A stretch of DNA of 38,322 bases, taken from NCBI RefSeq assembly GCF_018304965.1, contig NZ_JAGQED010000035.1:1-38322 (forward strand). The letters run 5' to 3'. Source of the stretch: Collimonas antrihumi. Its GTDB lineage: Bacteria > Pseudomonadota > Gammaproteobacteria > Burkholderiales > Burkholderiaceae_D. A program made the position numbers and the translations under genes. Below the pieces are notes generated by a model. That model saw only the letters and a program-made list of their open reading frames with translations. It did no database searches and was not told where the DNA came from. Below, piece after piece: positions 26,660 to 33,316 of the stretch (positions are counted from its first letter, which is position 1; every line of letters begins with the position of its first letter).

Positions 26660-27772
26660 CTACTCCGGAAACTTGATACGGACACGGCTACTCATCGGCA
26701 CTGCCTGGCAACTTAACGTCCAGGCCTTGGAAAGATCTTTCTGGTCAAGGACGTCGTTGTGGCGCAGATGCACCTTGCCGTCGACGACCTGGCACATGCA
26801 GGAGCCGCACATGCCGGCCTGGCAGGAATTCGGGGTATTCAATCCGGCGCGCACGGCGGCTTCCAGCAGGGTTTCGTTACCGCCGCAGGGAATGATGTGC
26901 ACTGCGCCGTCCAGCGATATCTCCAGCTCCGCTTGCTCGACGCCGTCGACGGGCGCGGGGGTTACAGCCGCAGTTGCGCCGCCGGCATCGGCCTCGTCCG
27001 GCAACGACACGAAGCGCTCGACATGAATTTTTTCAGGTGCGATGTCAGTGCACTGCAAGGCGGCGACAGCGGCGTCCATGAATGGCGTCGGGCCGCAGAT
27101 GAAGGCCTGGGCCTGGTGCCACGGTGCGGCAAATTCTGCCAGCTGCGCCACCGACGGTATGCCTTGCACCGAATCCAGCCAATGAATCACTTGCAGCCGC
27201 GTCGGATGGGCCGCGGCCAGGGCGTTGAGCTGATCGCGGAAAATCACCGAGCGCTCATCGCGATTGGCATAAATCAGGCAGATGCGGCCGCTACCGCCAG
27301 CCAGGACCGCCCGCAAGATGGAAAATACCGGCGTCACGCCGCTGCCACCGGCAAACAGCAGGAAATCGCCATCCAGCGTACGCGGTGTAAACACCCCTGC
27401 CGGCGGCATGACTTCCAGCAAATCGCCGGCTTTCACCTGATCGCAGATCCAGTTCGAACCGCGCCCGCCGTTGACCCGTTTGATGGTGACGCGCAGCGTA
27501 TCGTCGATGGCCGGTGTGCTGGACATGGAATAACAGCGAGGTACATGTCGCCCCTGCAACGGCAGCCGCAGCGTCAGGAATTGCCCTGAACGGTAGCGAA
27601 ATGAATCGGCCAGATCGGCTGGCACATCGAGTAGCAGAGACTTGGCGTCGTGCGTTTCATCGACCACGGCACGTACCCGCAAGCCGTGATAACGGGAGGC
27701 CGGCGGGTGCAGCATCGGCTGCGCCAATGCCAGGTCAACATCATGTTCCACTACGTCTCCTTCATCCTGCAT
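26660..27772 (-). CDS. kshB: 3-ketosteroid 9alpha-hydroxylase reductase (KshB)
   Basis: This is an NADH-dependent electron-transfer protein for KshA. From 27772 it has 370 residues, with a ferredoxin-reductase FAD domain (RCYSMSS at 79-85), an NAD domain (GGSGVTPVFSILRA and ICGPTPFMD) and a C-terminal plant-type 2Fe-2S domain with Cys317, Cys322, Cys325 and Cys355 (CX4CX2CX29C). This order is that of KshB and related phenylacetyl-CoA epoxidase reductases. The start is not clear. The frame is open to a GTG at 27829, but that would put a putative operator only 16 bases upstream, so I prefer ATG 27772 although its ribosome site is poor. It heads a unit with fadD3, divergent from the flavin reductase gene. 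Confidence 0.85.
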   Translation of the reverse strand: MQDEGDVVEHDVDLALAQPMLHPPASRYHGLRVRAVVDETHDAKSLLLDVPADLADSFRYRSGQFLTLRLPLQGRHVPRCYSMSSTPAIDDTLRVTIKRVNGGRGSNWICDQVKAGDLLEVMPPAGVFTPRTLDGDFLLFAGGSGVTPVFSILRAVLAGGSGRICLIYANRDERSVIFRDQLNALAAAHPTRLQVIHWLDSVQGIPSVAQLAEFAAPWHQAQAFICGPTPFMDAAVAALQCTDIAPEKIHVERFVSLPDEADAGGATAAVTPAPVDGVEQAELEISLDGAVHIIPCGGNETLLEAAVRAGLNTPNSCQAGMCGSCMCQVVDGKVHLRHNDVLDQKDLSKAWTLSCQAVPMSSRVRIKFPE

Positions 27773-27845
27773 TTCTGATTTGAGGCCGCTTTTTGTCAAT
27801 GCCAGCCTGGTTTTTAATGATCGTCTCACCCGTGCCTTTTCGATT

Positions 27846-27862
27846 CATCGTCTATCCGGACT
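27846..27862. promoter_or_regulatory. Putative steroid-regulon operator D (before kshB)
   Basis: The sequence is ATCGTCTATCCGGACTA; read towards kshB it is TAGTC-N6-AGACGAT, followed by G as in sites A and B. It lies 73 bases upstream of the kshB ATG at 27772 in the divergent kshB/flavin reductase gap. Confidence 0.6.
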
Positions 27863-27883
27863 AATTGCTGCGCAAACGCGCCG

Positions 27884-27900
27884 AATAGTCCAAGTGAAGG
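27884..27900. promoter_or_regulatory. Weaker operator-like site E (before flavin reductase)
   Basis: The sequence is ATAGTCCAAGTGAAGGA. The left arm TAGTCC is intact but the right arm is degenerate. It reads in the direction of the plus-strand flavin reductase, 88 bases before its start. CATAAG follows 13 bases downstream; the same hexamer follows site F. Confidence 0.35.
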
Positions 27901-27988
27901 ATTTGCGGCGTCGCCATAAGCGGCATGCTGTGCCTAGGCTGTGTATTGCCGATGCAGCGAATAAAGAAAACACCATGAGGAGACAACC

Positions 27989-28984
27989 GTGCATACCCAA
28001 CGCGTATTTGATACCAAAGACTTTCGCAATGCCTTAGGCATGTTTGCTACCGGCGTCACCATCGTCACCGCCCGTGCGGAGGACGGCACTGCCGTCGGCG
28101 TCACCGCCAACAGCTTCAATTCGGTATCGATGCAGCCGCCGCTGGTGCTTTGGAGCCTGGCCAAAACTTCGCGCAACCTGTCGGTGTTCTGCGGCAAGCA
28201 GCATTGGAATGTCCATATCCTGTCGAATGAACAAGAAACACTGTCGAATCGTTTCGCCCGTTCCGGCGAAGACAAATTCGCCGGCCTGGAACTCGATCCC
28301 GGCGCCACCGACGCACCGTTGATCCCGCATTGCAGCGCCCGCTTCCAGTGCCGCACCATGTTCCAGTACGAAGGCGGCGACCACATCATCTTCGTGGGTG
28401 AAGTGATCGATTACAACCGTACCGAACGGCCGCCGCTGCTGTACGTGACCGGCGGCTATGCGCTGGCCACGCCCAAGTCGGCCGCGGTATCGACTGAACC
28501 GCAAGCCAACCTGCCAGCATCGTTATTTTCGGAAGATATGCTGGGCTACCTGCTGGGCCGCGCCCACTATCAGTTCCTCGCCGGCATCCGGCCGATACTG
28601 CAGCAACGCGCTTTGTCCGATGCCGATTTCTTCATCCTGTCGCTGCTGAGCGTTCGCGCCGCCATGTCCGCTCAAGATATTGCAACGCATATGGCTTACA
28701 CCGGATTCAACATCGATGCTACCTGCCTGGAATTGCTGTGCGAACGTGAGCTGCTATGCAAGGAAGGAGGCGCAGCAACCGTTTACCGGCTGGGCGCACC
28801 GGGGCGCGACGCCATCCTGCATCTGCTGGCGGCGGCCAAATCGATTGAAGCCGACTTGACCGGCCGTATCGGCGAAATCGAAGCGGTATCCCTGCGCAAC
28901 CTGCTAAAGCGCGCAATCCTTAACAGCGATCCCGGCTTGCCGAAACTGTGGACAGCCGACGCTCAGGCCGTGGCCCCGAACTGA
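27989..28984 (+). CDS. Flavin reductase with C-terminal winged-helix-like domain
   Basis: This is a 331-residue protein. Residues about 1-165 are a flavin reductase-like domain (FATGVTIVTARAEDGTAVGVTANSFNSVS, then GDHIIFVGEVID). Residues about 180-330 are helical and resemble a MarR-type winged helix (HYQFLAGIRPILQQRALSDADFFILSLL, then MSAQDIATHMAYTGF). This arrangement is known from the C1 reductase of Acinetobacter 4-hydroxyphenylacetate hydroxylase, where the MarR-like part senses the aromatic substrate and stimulates reduction. By analogy it could supply reduced flavin to HsaA under control of 3-HSA. The start is GTG with AGGAG 6 bases before it. The gene diverges from kshB and is followed by kshA after 198 bases. 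Confidence 0.8.
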   Translation: MHTQRVFDTKDFRNALGMFATGVTIVTARAEDGTAVGVTANSFNSVSMQPPLVLWSLAKTSRNLSVFCGKQHWNVHILSNEQETLSNRFARSGEDKFAGLELDPGATDAPLIPHCSARFQCRTMFQYEGGDHIIFVGEVIDYNRTERPPLLYVTGGYALATPKSAAVSTEPQANLPASLFSEDMLGYLLGRAHYQFLAGIRPILQQRALSDADFFILSLLSVRAAMSAQDIATHMAYTGFNIDATCLELLCERELLCKEGGAATVYRLGAPGRDAILHLLAAAKSIEADLTGRIGEIEAVSLRNLLKRAILNSDPGLPKLWTADAQAVAPN

Positions 28985-29018
28985 AGCTTGCGAATTGAAA
29001 CCGGCGCCGCCGCGGCAT

Positions 29019-29035
29019 ATCGTCCAAACAGAGTA
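29019..29035. promoter_or_regulatory. Putative steroid-regulon operator C (before kshA)
   Basis: The sequence is ATCGTCCAAACAGAGTA, one base from perfect in the right arm relative to site B. It lies 147 bases upstream of the kshA start and 35 bases after the flavin reductase stop, suggesting kshA has its own promoter. Confidence 0.55.
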
Positions 29036-29110
29036 TGCGTCCGGCCCGGGTATCGGGAACAATCGGAGAGCGCGGTCTTGGTGCATCAAATTCAATGCGT
29101 CACGTTCATG

Positions 29111-29160
29111 ACGTAAATTCAAACGTAAATTCGAAACGCAAATTCGAAACGCAAATTCAG
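29111..29160. repeat. 13-bp tandem repeat x 4 upstream of kshA
   Basis: ACGTAAATTCGAA-like units occur at 29111, 29123, 29136 and 29149 (first unit 12 bp). The array ends about 10 bases before the kshA ribosome site and would form the 5' leader of its mRNA. Confidence 0.9.
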
Positions 29161-29182
29161 AACCACACATTCAGGAGACATA

Positions 29183-30277
29183 ATGGCCACAACAAAAGAA
29201 TACCGGCTCGGTGAGTTCACCTTCCCCCGCGGCTGGTTCATGATCGCCGACGCTGAAGAGCTGAATACGAATAAGCCTTTGGCGGTCCGATTTTTCGGCA
29301 AGGATTTCGCTTTATATCGCGGCCAGGCCACCGGCAAGGTAGTGTTGCTGGATGCTTATTGTCCGCACATGAAGACGCATCTGGCGGTGAACACTACATC
29401 CTATGTGGTGCTCGACCGCGGCGGCAGCAACATTGAAGGCGATGGCATCCGCTGTCCATATCATGCCTGGCGTTTCGGCCCCGATGGCAAATGCGACGAC
29501 ATCCCGCTGCACCAGGGACCGATTCCGGCAACCGCCTGCGTCAAATCCTGGACCGTGGTCGAAAGCCTGGGTGCGATCTGGGTCTGGTACGACCCGGAAG
29601 GCGGCGATCCGGAATGGCAACATCCATCGCTGCCGCAGTGGGACGATACATCCTGGGTGCGCTGGCAATTCGATCATCTGGGCATCCTTGGGCAGCATCC
29701 GATGGAAGTGGTCGACAACATCGCCGACTATGCCCACCTGGGCCCGATCCATGGCTCGACCGTCGAGAGATACGAGAACGAATTTGTCGGCCATACCGCC
29801 ATACAACGCCAGTGCGGACCGCATCGCACCCTGGTCGGCGCCGATGGCGTCAGCCCTATCCTGCACACCGACACCACCTATCACGGCCCGGGCGTTCTGA
29901 TCTCTTACCTGAGCGGCATGTTCGATTCGATCATGCTGATCACGCACACACCGGTCGAAGATGGCTCGATCAAAGTCTGGCACGCATTGCTGGTCAAATC
30001 ACCCGGCAACAACGCGCAGGTGACGGAATCGGACACGGCGGCTGCACGTCAGTTCCAGGCAGGGGCGCTGCACGCCTTCATGCAGGATTTCGAAGTCTGG
30101 GGCAACAAAGCACCTTGCCTGACCGGCTTGTTCCTGCCGAGCGACGGCCCTTACATGAAAGCGCGCACATGGTACAAGCAATTCTTTAATCCGCGCGCAA
30201 AAAAACAAGAGTTCCTGGAACAGTGCGAAGGCGTATACGTGCCGCGCGGCGCCGTCCCTTATACCAACGCAGCGTAA
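29183..30277 (+). CDS. kshA: 3-ketosteroid 9alpha-hydroxylase oxygenase (KshA)
   Basis: This is a Rieske non-heme iron oxygenase of 364 residues that hydroxylates C9 of androstenedione or androstadienedione. Together with Delta1-dehydrogenation this makes ring B open spontaneously to 3-HSA. The Rieske ligands are Cys60, His62, Cys91 and His94. The mononuclear iron ligands are His185, His190 and Asp302, close to the His181/His186/Asp304 numbering of mycobacterial KshA. The length is typical (about 380). AGGAG lies 5 bases before the ATG. The second ketosteroid dehydrogenase follows after 24 bases. Electrons should come from KshB at 26660-27772. Confidence 0.92.
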   Translation: MATTKEYRLGEFTFPRGWFMIADAEELNTNKPLAVRFFGKDFALYRGQATGKVVLLDAYCPHMKTHLAVNTTSYVVLDRGGSNIEGDGIRCPYHAWRFGPDGKCDDIPLHQGPIPATACVKSWTVVESLGAIWVWYDPEGGDPEWQHPSLPQWDDTSWVRWQFDHLGILGQHPMEVVDNIADYAHLGPIHGSTVERYENEFVGHTAIQRQCGPHRTLVGADGVSPILHTDTTYHGPGVLISYLSGMFDSIMLITHTPVEDGSIKVWHALLVKSPGNNAQVTESDTAAARQFQAGALHAFMQDFEVWGNKAPCLTGLFLPSDGPYMKARTWYKQFFNPRAKKQEFLEQCEGVYVPRGAVPYTNAA

Positions 30278-30301
30278 CCCTTCTTGTTTAGGAAATCCGC
30301 T

Positions 30302-32086
30302 ATGACTGGTGTAATCGAACCTGCAACCGGCCCTGACTCGGCGACCTGGTTCTCTGCGGTGGAAGCAGCTCAGGCAACACATGAGCCGAGCCAGATTGCC
30401 TGGCATGAAGAAACCGATTTTGTCGTGGTCGGTTACGGTGGCGCAGGCGTAGCGGCTGCGCTGCAAGCGACTGAACAAGGATTGCAGGTCATCGCGCTGG
30501 ATCGCTTTGAAGGTGGCGGATCGACGGCGATGAACGGCGGCGTGGTCTATGCCGGCGGCGGCACGGCGATACAAAAGCAGGCCGGCGTTGACGATGATCC
30601 GGATGAAATGTTCAGGTACCTGCAGGAAGAAGTCCAGGGCGTTGTCAGCGATGCGACGCTAAGGCGGTTTTGCGAGGAAAGCCCGGCGATGATCGATTGG
30701 CTGATGGCGCACGGGGTTTTGTTCGATGCCACGATTTATCGTAAGAAGACCTCGTACCCTCCTCTCAAGTACTTTCTTTATCATCCGGACAGTTCCATGT
30801 CGGCAGCCCGCGCAGCGGTCGCCAAACCGGCTGCGCGCGGTCACAAGGTCTGGTCGCTGCATAACAACAAGACCGGCACCGGTTACGGCGCGGCGCTGTT
30901 TGCGCCATTGAAGGAGGCGGCACAGCGCCTGGGCGTGAAGCAGTTGAAAAACGCCGAGGTGCGGCAACTGATGCTCGATGCCGGTGGCCGCGTCATCGGC
31001 GTCAAGGTCCTGCTATTTCCGGCTGACAGCGCCGCTATTGAAAAATATACCCGCTATCAGGCCAAGGCAAAAAAATATCTGCTGGCGCTGCCGCCATCGT
31101 TTCCAGGCGCGGGCTTGACGGCCGGTATCGCCAATTACTACTTGCGCAAGGCCGAAGCTTTGGCGCGCGTGCATCAGGTCGAACGGCTTATCCGCGCCTG
31201 GCATGGCGTCTGTCTTAGCGCCGGTGGATTTATTTTCAACCGCGACATGATCCGCCACTACGCGCCGAAGTACCAGGCCGGCATGCCGCTTGGGAATCCC
31301 GGCGACGACGGTAGCGGCATACGCCTCGGACAAACCGCAGGTGGCGCGGTCAGCCGCTTGCAGCATGTCAGCGCCTGGCGCTTCATCAATCCGCCGCTGG
31401 CTTTTTCCAAAGGGATGATGGTCAACGCCGATGGCGCCAGGTTCTGCGACGAATCGCTGTATGGCGCGGCGATCGGCTACCAGATGTGCGAAGAGCAGCA
31501 AGGCAAAGGCTATCTGATCCTGGACGCCAAGCTATATCGCGAAATATGGCGGCAAGTGTTCAAGGATCAGCTGCTGCCGTTCCAGCGCGATCCGGCCATC
31601 CTGGCGTTGCTGTTCGAGCGCCGTAAAGGGGCCAGCATTGCGGCACTGGCACAGAAATGCGGCTTTTCCGGTGCCACGCTGGAAGCGGCGATAGCCACTT
31701 ATAACCGTGCCGCCACGGGCCAGCAGCCGGATCCTTTCGGCAAAGGCGCAGCGGATATGTCAGCGCTCACTGACGGCCCGTTTTATGCCATCGACGTCTC
31801 GGTTACCAGCAAGCTGTTCCCGTTGCCGGTGCTCACGCTTGGCGGGCTGGTCGTCGATGAGCAAAGCGGCCAGGTGAAGCGGCCTGACGACACGGTGATT
31901 GACGGTCTGTACGCTGCGGGTAGAACTGCTATCGGTGTTTGTTCGCATCTCTATGTGAGCGGCCTGTCTGCGGCCGACTGCATTTTTTCCGGGCGGCGTG
32001 CCGGTGCGCATGCGGCTGCAGTGGCGTTGAGGAAGTCATCGGTCTCGGCAGAAACCGATCCGGTATTGCGTACTGAAATTGCGTAG
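30302..32086 (+). CDS. Ketosteroid dehydrogenase, Delta4(5alpha)-type
   Basis: This is a 594-residue FAD protein of the KstD/fumarate-reductase family, with GYGGAG at 44-49. In place of the Delta1-type YPGAG motif, its C-terminus has LYVSGLSAADCIFSGRRAG. Tyr551 and Ser553 match the Tyr-466/Ser-468 pair shown to be essential in Rhodococcus jostii 3-ketosteroid Delta4-(5alpha)-dehydrogenase, where Ser removes the C4 proton. It should desaturate C4-C5 of 5alpha-3-ketosteroids, feeding saturated steroids into the KstD/KshAB steps. The start is the ATG at 30302 with AGGAA 7-8 bases before it; a TTG at 30284 is in frame but less likely. The stop TAG is the first triplet of a 13-bp tandem array. Confidence 0.75.
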   Translation: MTGVIEPATGPDSATWFSAVEAAQATHEPSQIAWHEETDFVVVGYGGAGVAAALQATEQGLQVIALDRFEGGGSTAMNGGVVYAGGGTAIQKQAGVDDDPDEMFRYLQEEVQGVVSDATLRRFCEESPAMIDWLMAHGVLFDATIYRKKTSYPPLKYFLYHPDSSMSAARAAVAKPAARGHKVWSLHNNKTGTGYGAALFAPLKEAAQRLGVKQLKNAEVRQLMLDAGGRVIGVKVLLFPADSAAIEKYTRYQAKAKKYLLALPPSFPGAGLTAGIANYYLRKAEALARVHQVERLIRAWHGVCLSAGGFIFNRDMIRHYAPKYQAGMPLGNPGDDGSGIRLGQTAGGAVSRLQHVSAWRFINPPLAFSKGMMVNADGARFCDESLYGAAIGYQMCEEQQGKGYLILDAKLYREIWRQVFKDQLLPFQRDPAILALLFERRKGASIAALAQKCGFSGATLEAAIATYNRAATGQQPDPFGKGAADMSALTDGPFYAIDVSVTSKLFPLPVLTLGGLVVDEQSGQVKRPDDTVIDGLYAAGRTAIGVCSHLYVSGLSAADCIFSGRRAGAHAAAVALRKSSVSAETDPVLRTEIA

Positions 32087-32150
32087 TTCTGCTATGTAGT
32101 TCTGCTGTGTAGTTCTGCTGTGTAGTTCTGCTGTGTAGTTCTGCTGTGTA
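32084..32150. repeat. 13-bp tandem repeat x 5 after the Delta4-dehydrogenase gene
   Basis: TAGTTCTGCTGTG is repeated from 32084, with the first copy TAGTTCTGCTATG containing the stop codon, followed by four exact copies to 32148 and a degraded sixth. The 3' untranslated region of the kshA transcript is therefore largely a minisatellite. Confidence 0.95.
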
Positions 32151-32176
32151 GTTCTATATTATGTAGTGCTGTCTTG

Positions 32177-32212
32177 CTGCAGATGCCGATAGAGATTAAT
32201 CGGCATCTGCAG
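32177..32212. terminator. Long perfect hairpin between convergent genes
   Basis: CTGCAGATGCCGAT (32177-32190) pairs perfectly over 14 bp with 32199-32212 around the 8-base loop AGAGATTA. It lies between the convergent ends of the Delta4-dehydrogenase and SDR genes and is probably a shared terminator, though no strong T run follows on either strand. Confidence 0.65.
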
Positions 32213-32241
32213 AATCACGATACATCGCTAATGCCTGTGAT

Positions 32242-33012
32242 TCACATCCGCTGCGATGATATATTGCCACCATCCACCACGATCTCGGAAGCCGTTATGT
32301 AGCTGGCTTCATCGGACAGCAGGAAACGCACCACTCGCCCTACTTCTTCCGGCTGCCCCATGCGTCCCAGCAGGATACGCTTTTCGAAGGTTCCCTTCGG
32401 CAGGTAGTCGATGGCTGGCTGCAGCATCGGCGTGACGATCTGTCCCGGCGAAACGCAATTGATACGCACGCCGTCCATGCCCAGGCGATCCGCCAGCGAC
32501 CGCACCATAGCCAGCATGCCACCCTTTGCGGCGCTGTAGACCGGATTGACATGATTACCCAGCGTAGCGTTGATGGAGGCGATTCCCACCACGGCGGAAC
32601 CGGGATTGGCCTTGAAGTCGGGCAGCAAGGCTTGCACCAGCAGGATCAGCGGCCGCAAATGGGTATTGATGCCGGCCTCCCATACCGCCAGCGTCACGCC
32701 TTCCAGCGAGCCGGTATCGACCACGCCGGCAGCATGGACCAGGCCGCCAATCCTGGCGAGCGCCGCGCGGGTGGTTTGCAAGGCGCCGGCCAGGGCATCG
32801 GCATTGCTGAGATCGACGCACACGCCGATCGCCTCCACGCCAAACTCAGCCTTCAGGGCAGCCGCAGCAGCGCTGGCCTTGTCGCCGTTAATGTCCCACA
32901 AAGCCACGGCCCGGCCGGCTTGCGCCAAGGCGCGCGCCGACGCCAGGCCGATGCCGGATGCGCCGCCGGTAACGATCACGGCGGTGTTAGGGGAATTTAA
33001 CGCGATGCTCAT
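32242..33012 (-). CDS. SDR, hydroxysteroid dehydrogenase candidate
   Basis: This is a 256-residue SDR with TGGASGIG (15-22), a catalytic Ser146, Tyr159 and Lys163, and the PG...TPM block after the active site. It resembles general 3-oxoacyl-ACP reductase/17beta-HSD-like SDRs, and its substrate cannot be named from sequence. It is divergent from the Baeyer-Villiger-type monooxygenase, and both carry weak copies of the steroid operator in their shared gap. It may therefore prepare a ketone for, or process an alcohol from, that enzyme. The start is the ATG at 33012 with AGGAG 5 bases away; an upstream in-frame start at 33036 is rejected. Confidence 0.75.
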   Translation of the reverse strand: MSIALNSPNTAVIVTGGASGIGLASARALAQAGRAVALWDINGDKASAAAAALKAEFGVEAIGVCVDLSNADALAGALQTTRAALARIGGLVHAAGVVDTGSLEGVTLAVWEAGINTHLRPLILLVQALLPDFKANPGSAVVGIASINATLGNHVNPVYSAAKGGMLAMVRSLADRLGMDGVRINCVSPGQIVTPMLQPAIDYLPKGTFEKRILLGRMGQPEEVGRVVRFLLSDEASYITASEIVVDGGNISSQRM

Positions 33013-33110
33013 AAAAACTCCTGAAGAATGAATCAAATGAAAGAAAGGATACGAGACGAAACCGTAACTGGAATCAGGAAATAAAAATAATCGATATCCG
33101 GGCGCCGTGA

Positions 33111-33127
33111 CACCTTTAAACAGACTA
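33111..33127. promoter_or_regulatory. Weaker operator-like site G (before SDR)
   Basis: On the minus strand it reads TAGTCTGTTTAAAGGTG, pointing to the SDR start 98 bases away. The TAGTC arm is intact and the second arm is degenerate. Confidence 0.3.
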
Positions 33128-33236
33128 GAAGCACGTCGAAAGGCTGCAATCCCATCCCTCTGCGGAAATCCCCGAATTCCTGGTCTCCCAGTCTATCCCA
33201 TGCGGCAATTTGCGCCAGCCGGAAAATACGCGCGAC

Positions 33237-33253
33237 CTAGTCCAAATGAAAGT
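33237..33253. promoter_or_regulatory. Weaker operator-like site F (before monooxygenase)
   Basis: It reads CTAGTCCAAATGAAAGT on the plus strand, 63 bases before the monooxygenase start. It closely resembles site E (TAGTCCAARTGAA), and both are followed within 25 bases by CATAAGC. Confidence 0.35.
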
Positions 33254-33316
33254 GTTGGGAATCCGATCAACCACATAAGCTGTGCCATCAGATCAATCAG
33301 ATCAGTAGAGGAAATT

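Larger units (their letters stand above)
33013..33316. promoter_or_regulatory. Divergent promoter region, SDR/monooxygenase
   Basis: This 304-base gap holds no credible gene; an upstream extension of the monooxygenase frame to 33107 has no ribosome site. It contains two weak copies of the steroid operator, one facing each gene (sites G and F), and a repeated GATCAATCAGATCAGT run near 33290-33306. Confidence 0.5.

Noticed and set aside
32084-32150. Possible CRISPR array
   Set aside because: The 13-bp units are directly adjacent with no unique spacers, and no cas genes are present; it is a plain tandem repeat.
33107-33316. N-terminal extension of the monooxygenase
   Set aside because: The frame is open but has no ribosome site and contains intergenic-like sequence with operator-like sites; a clear GAGG precedes the ATG at 33317.
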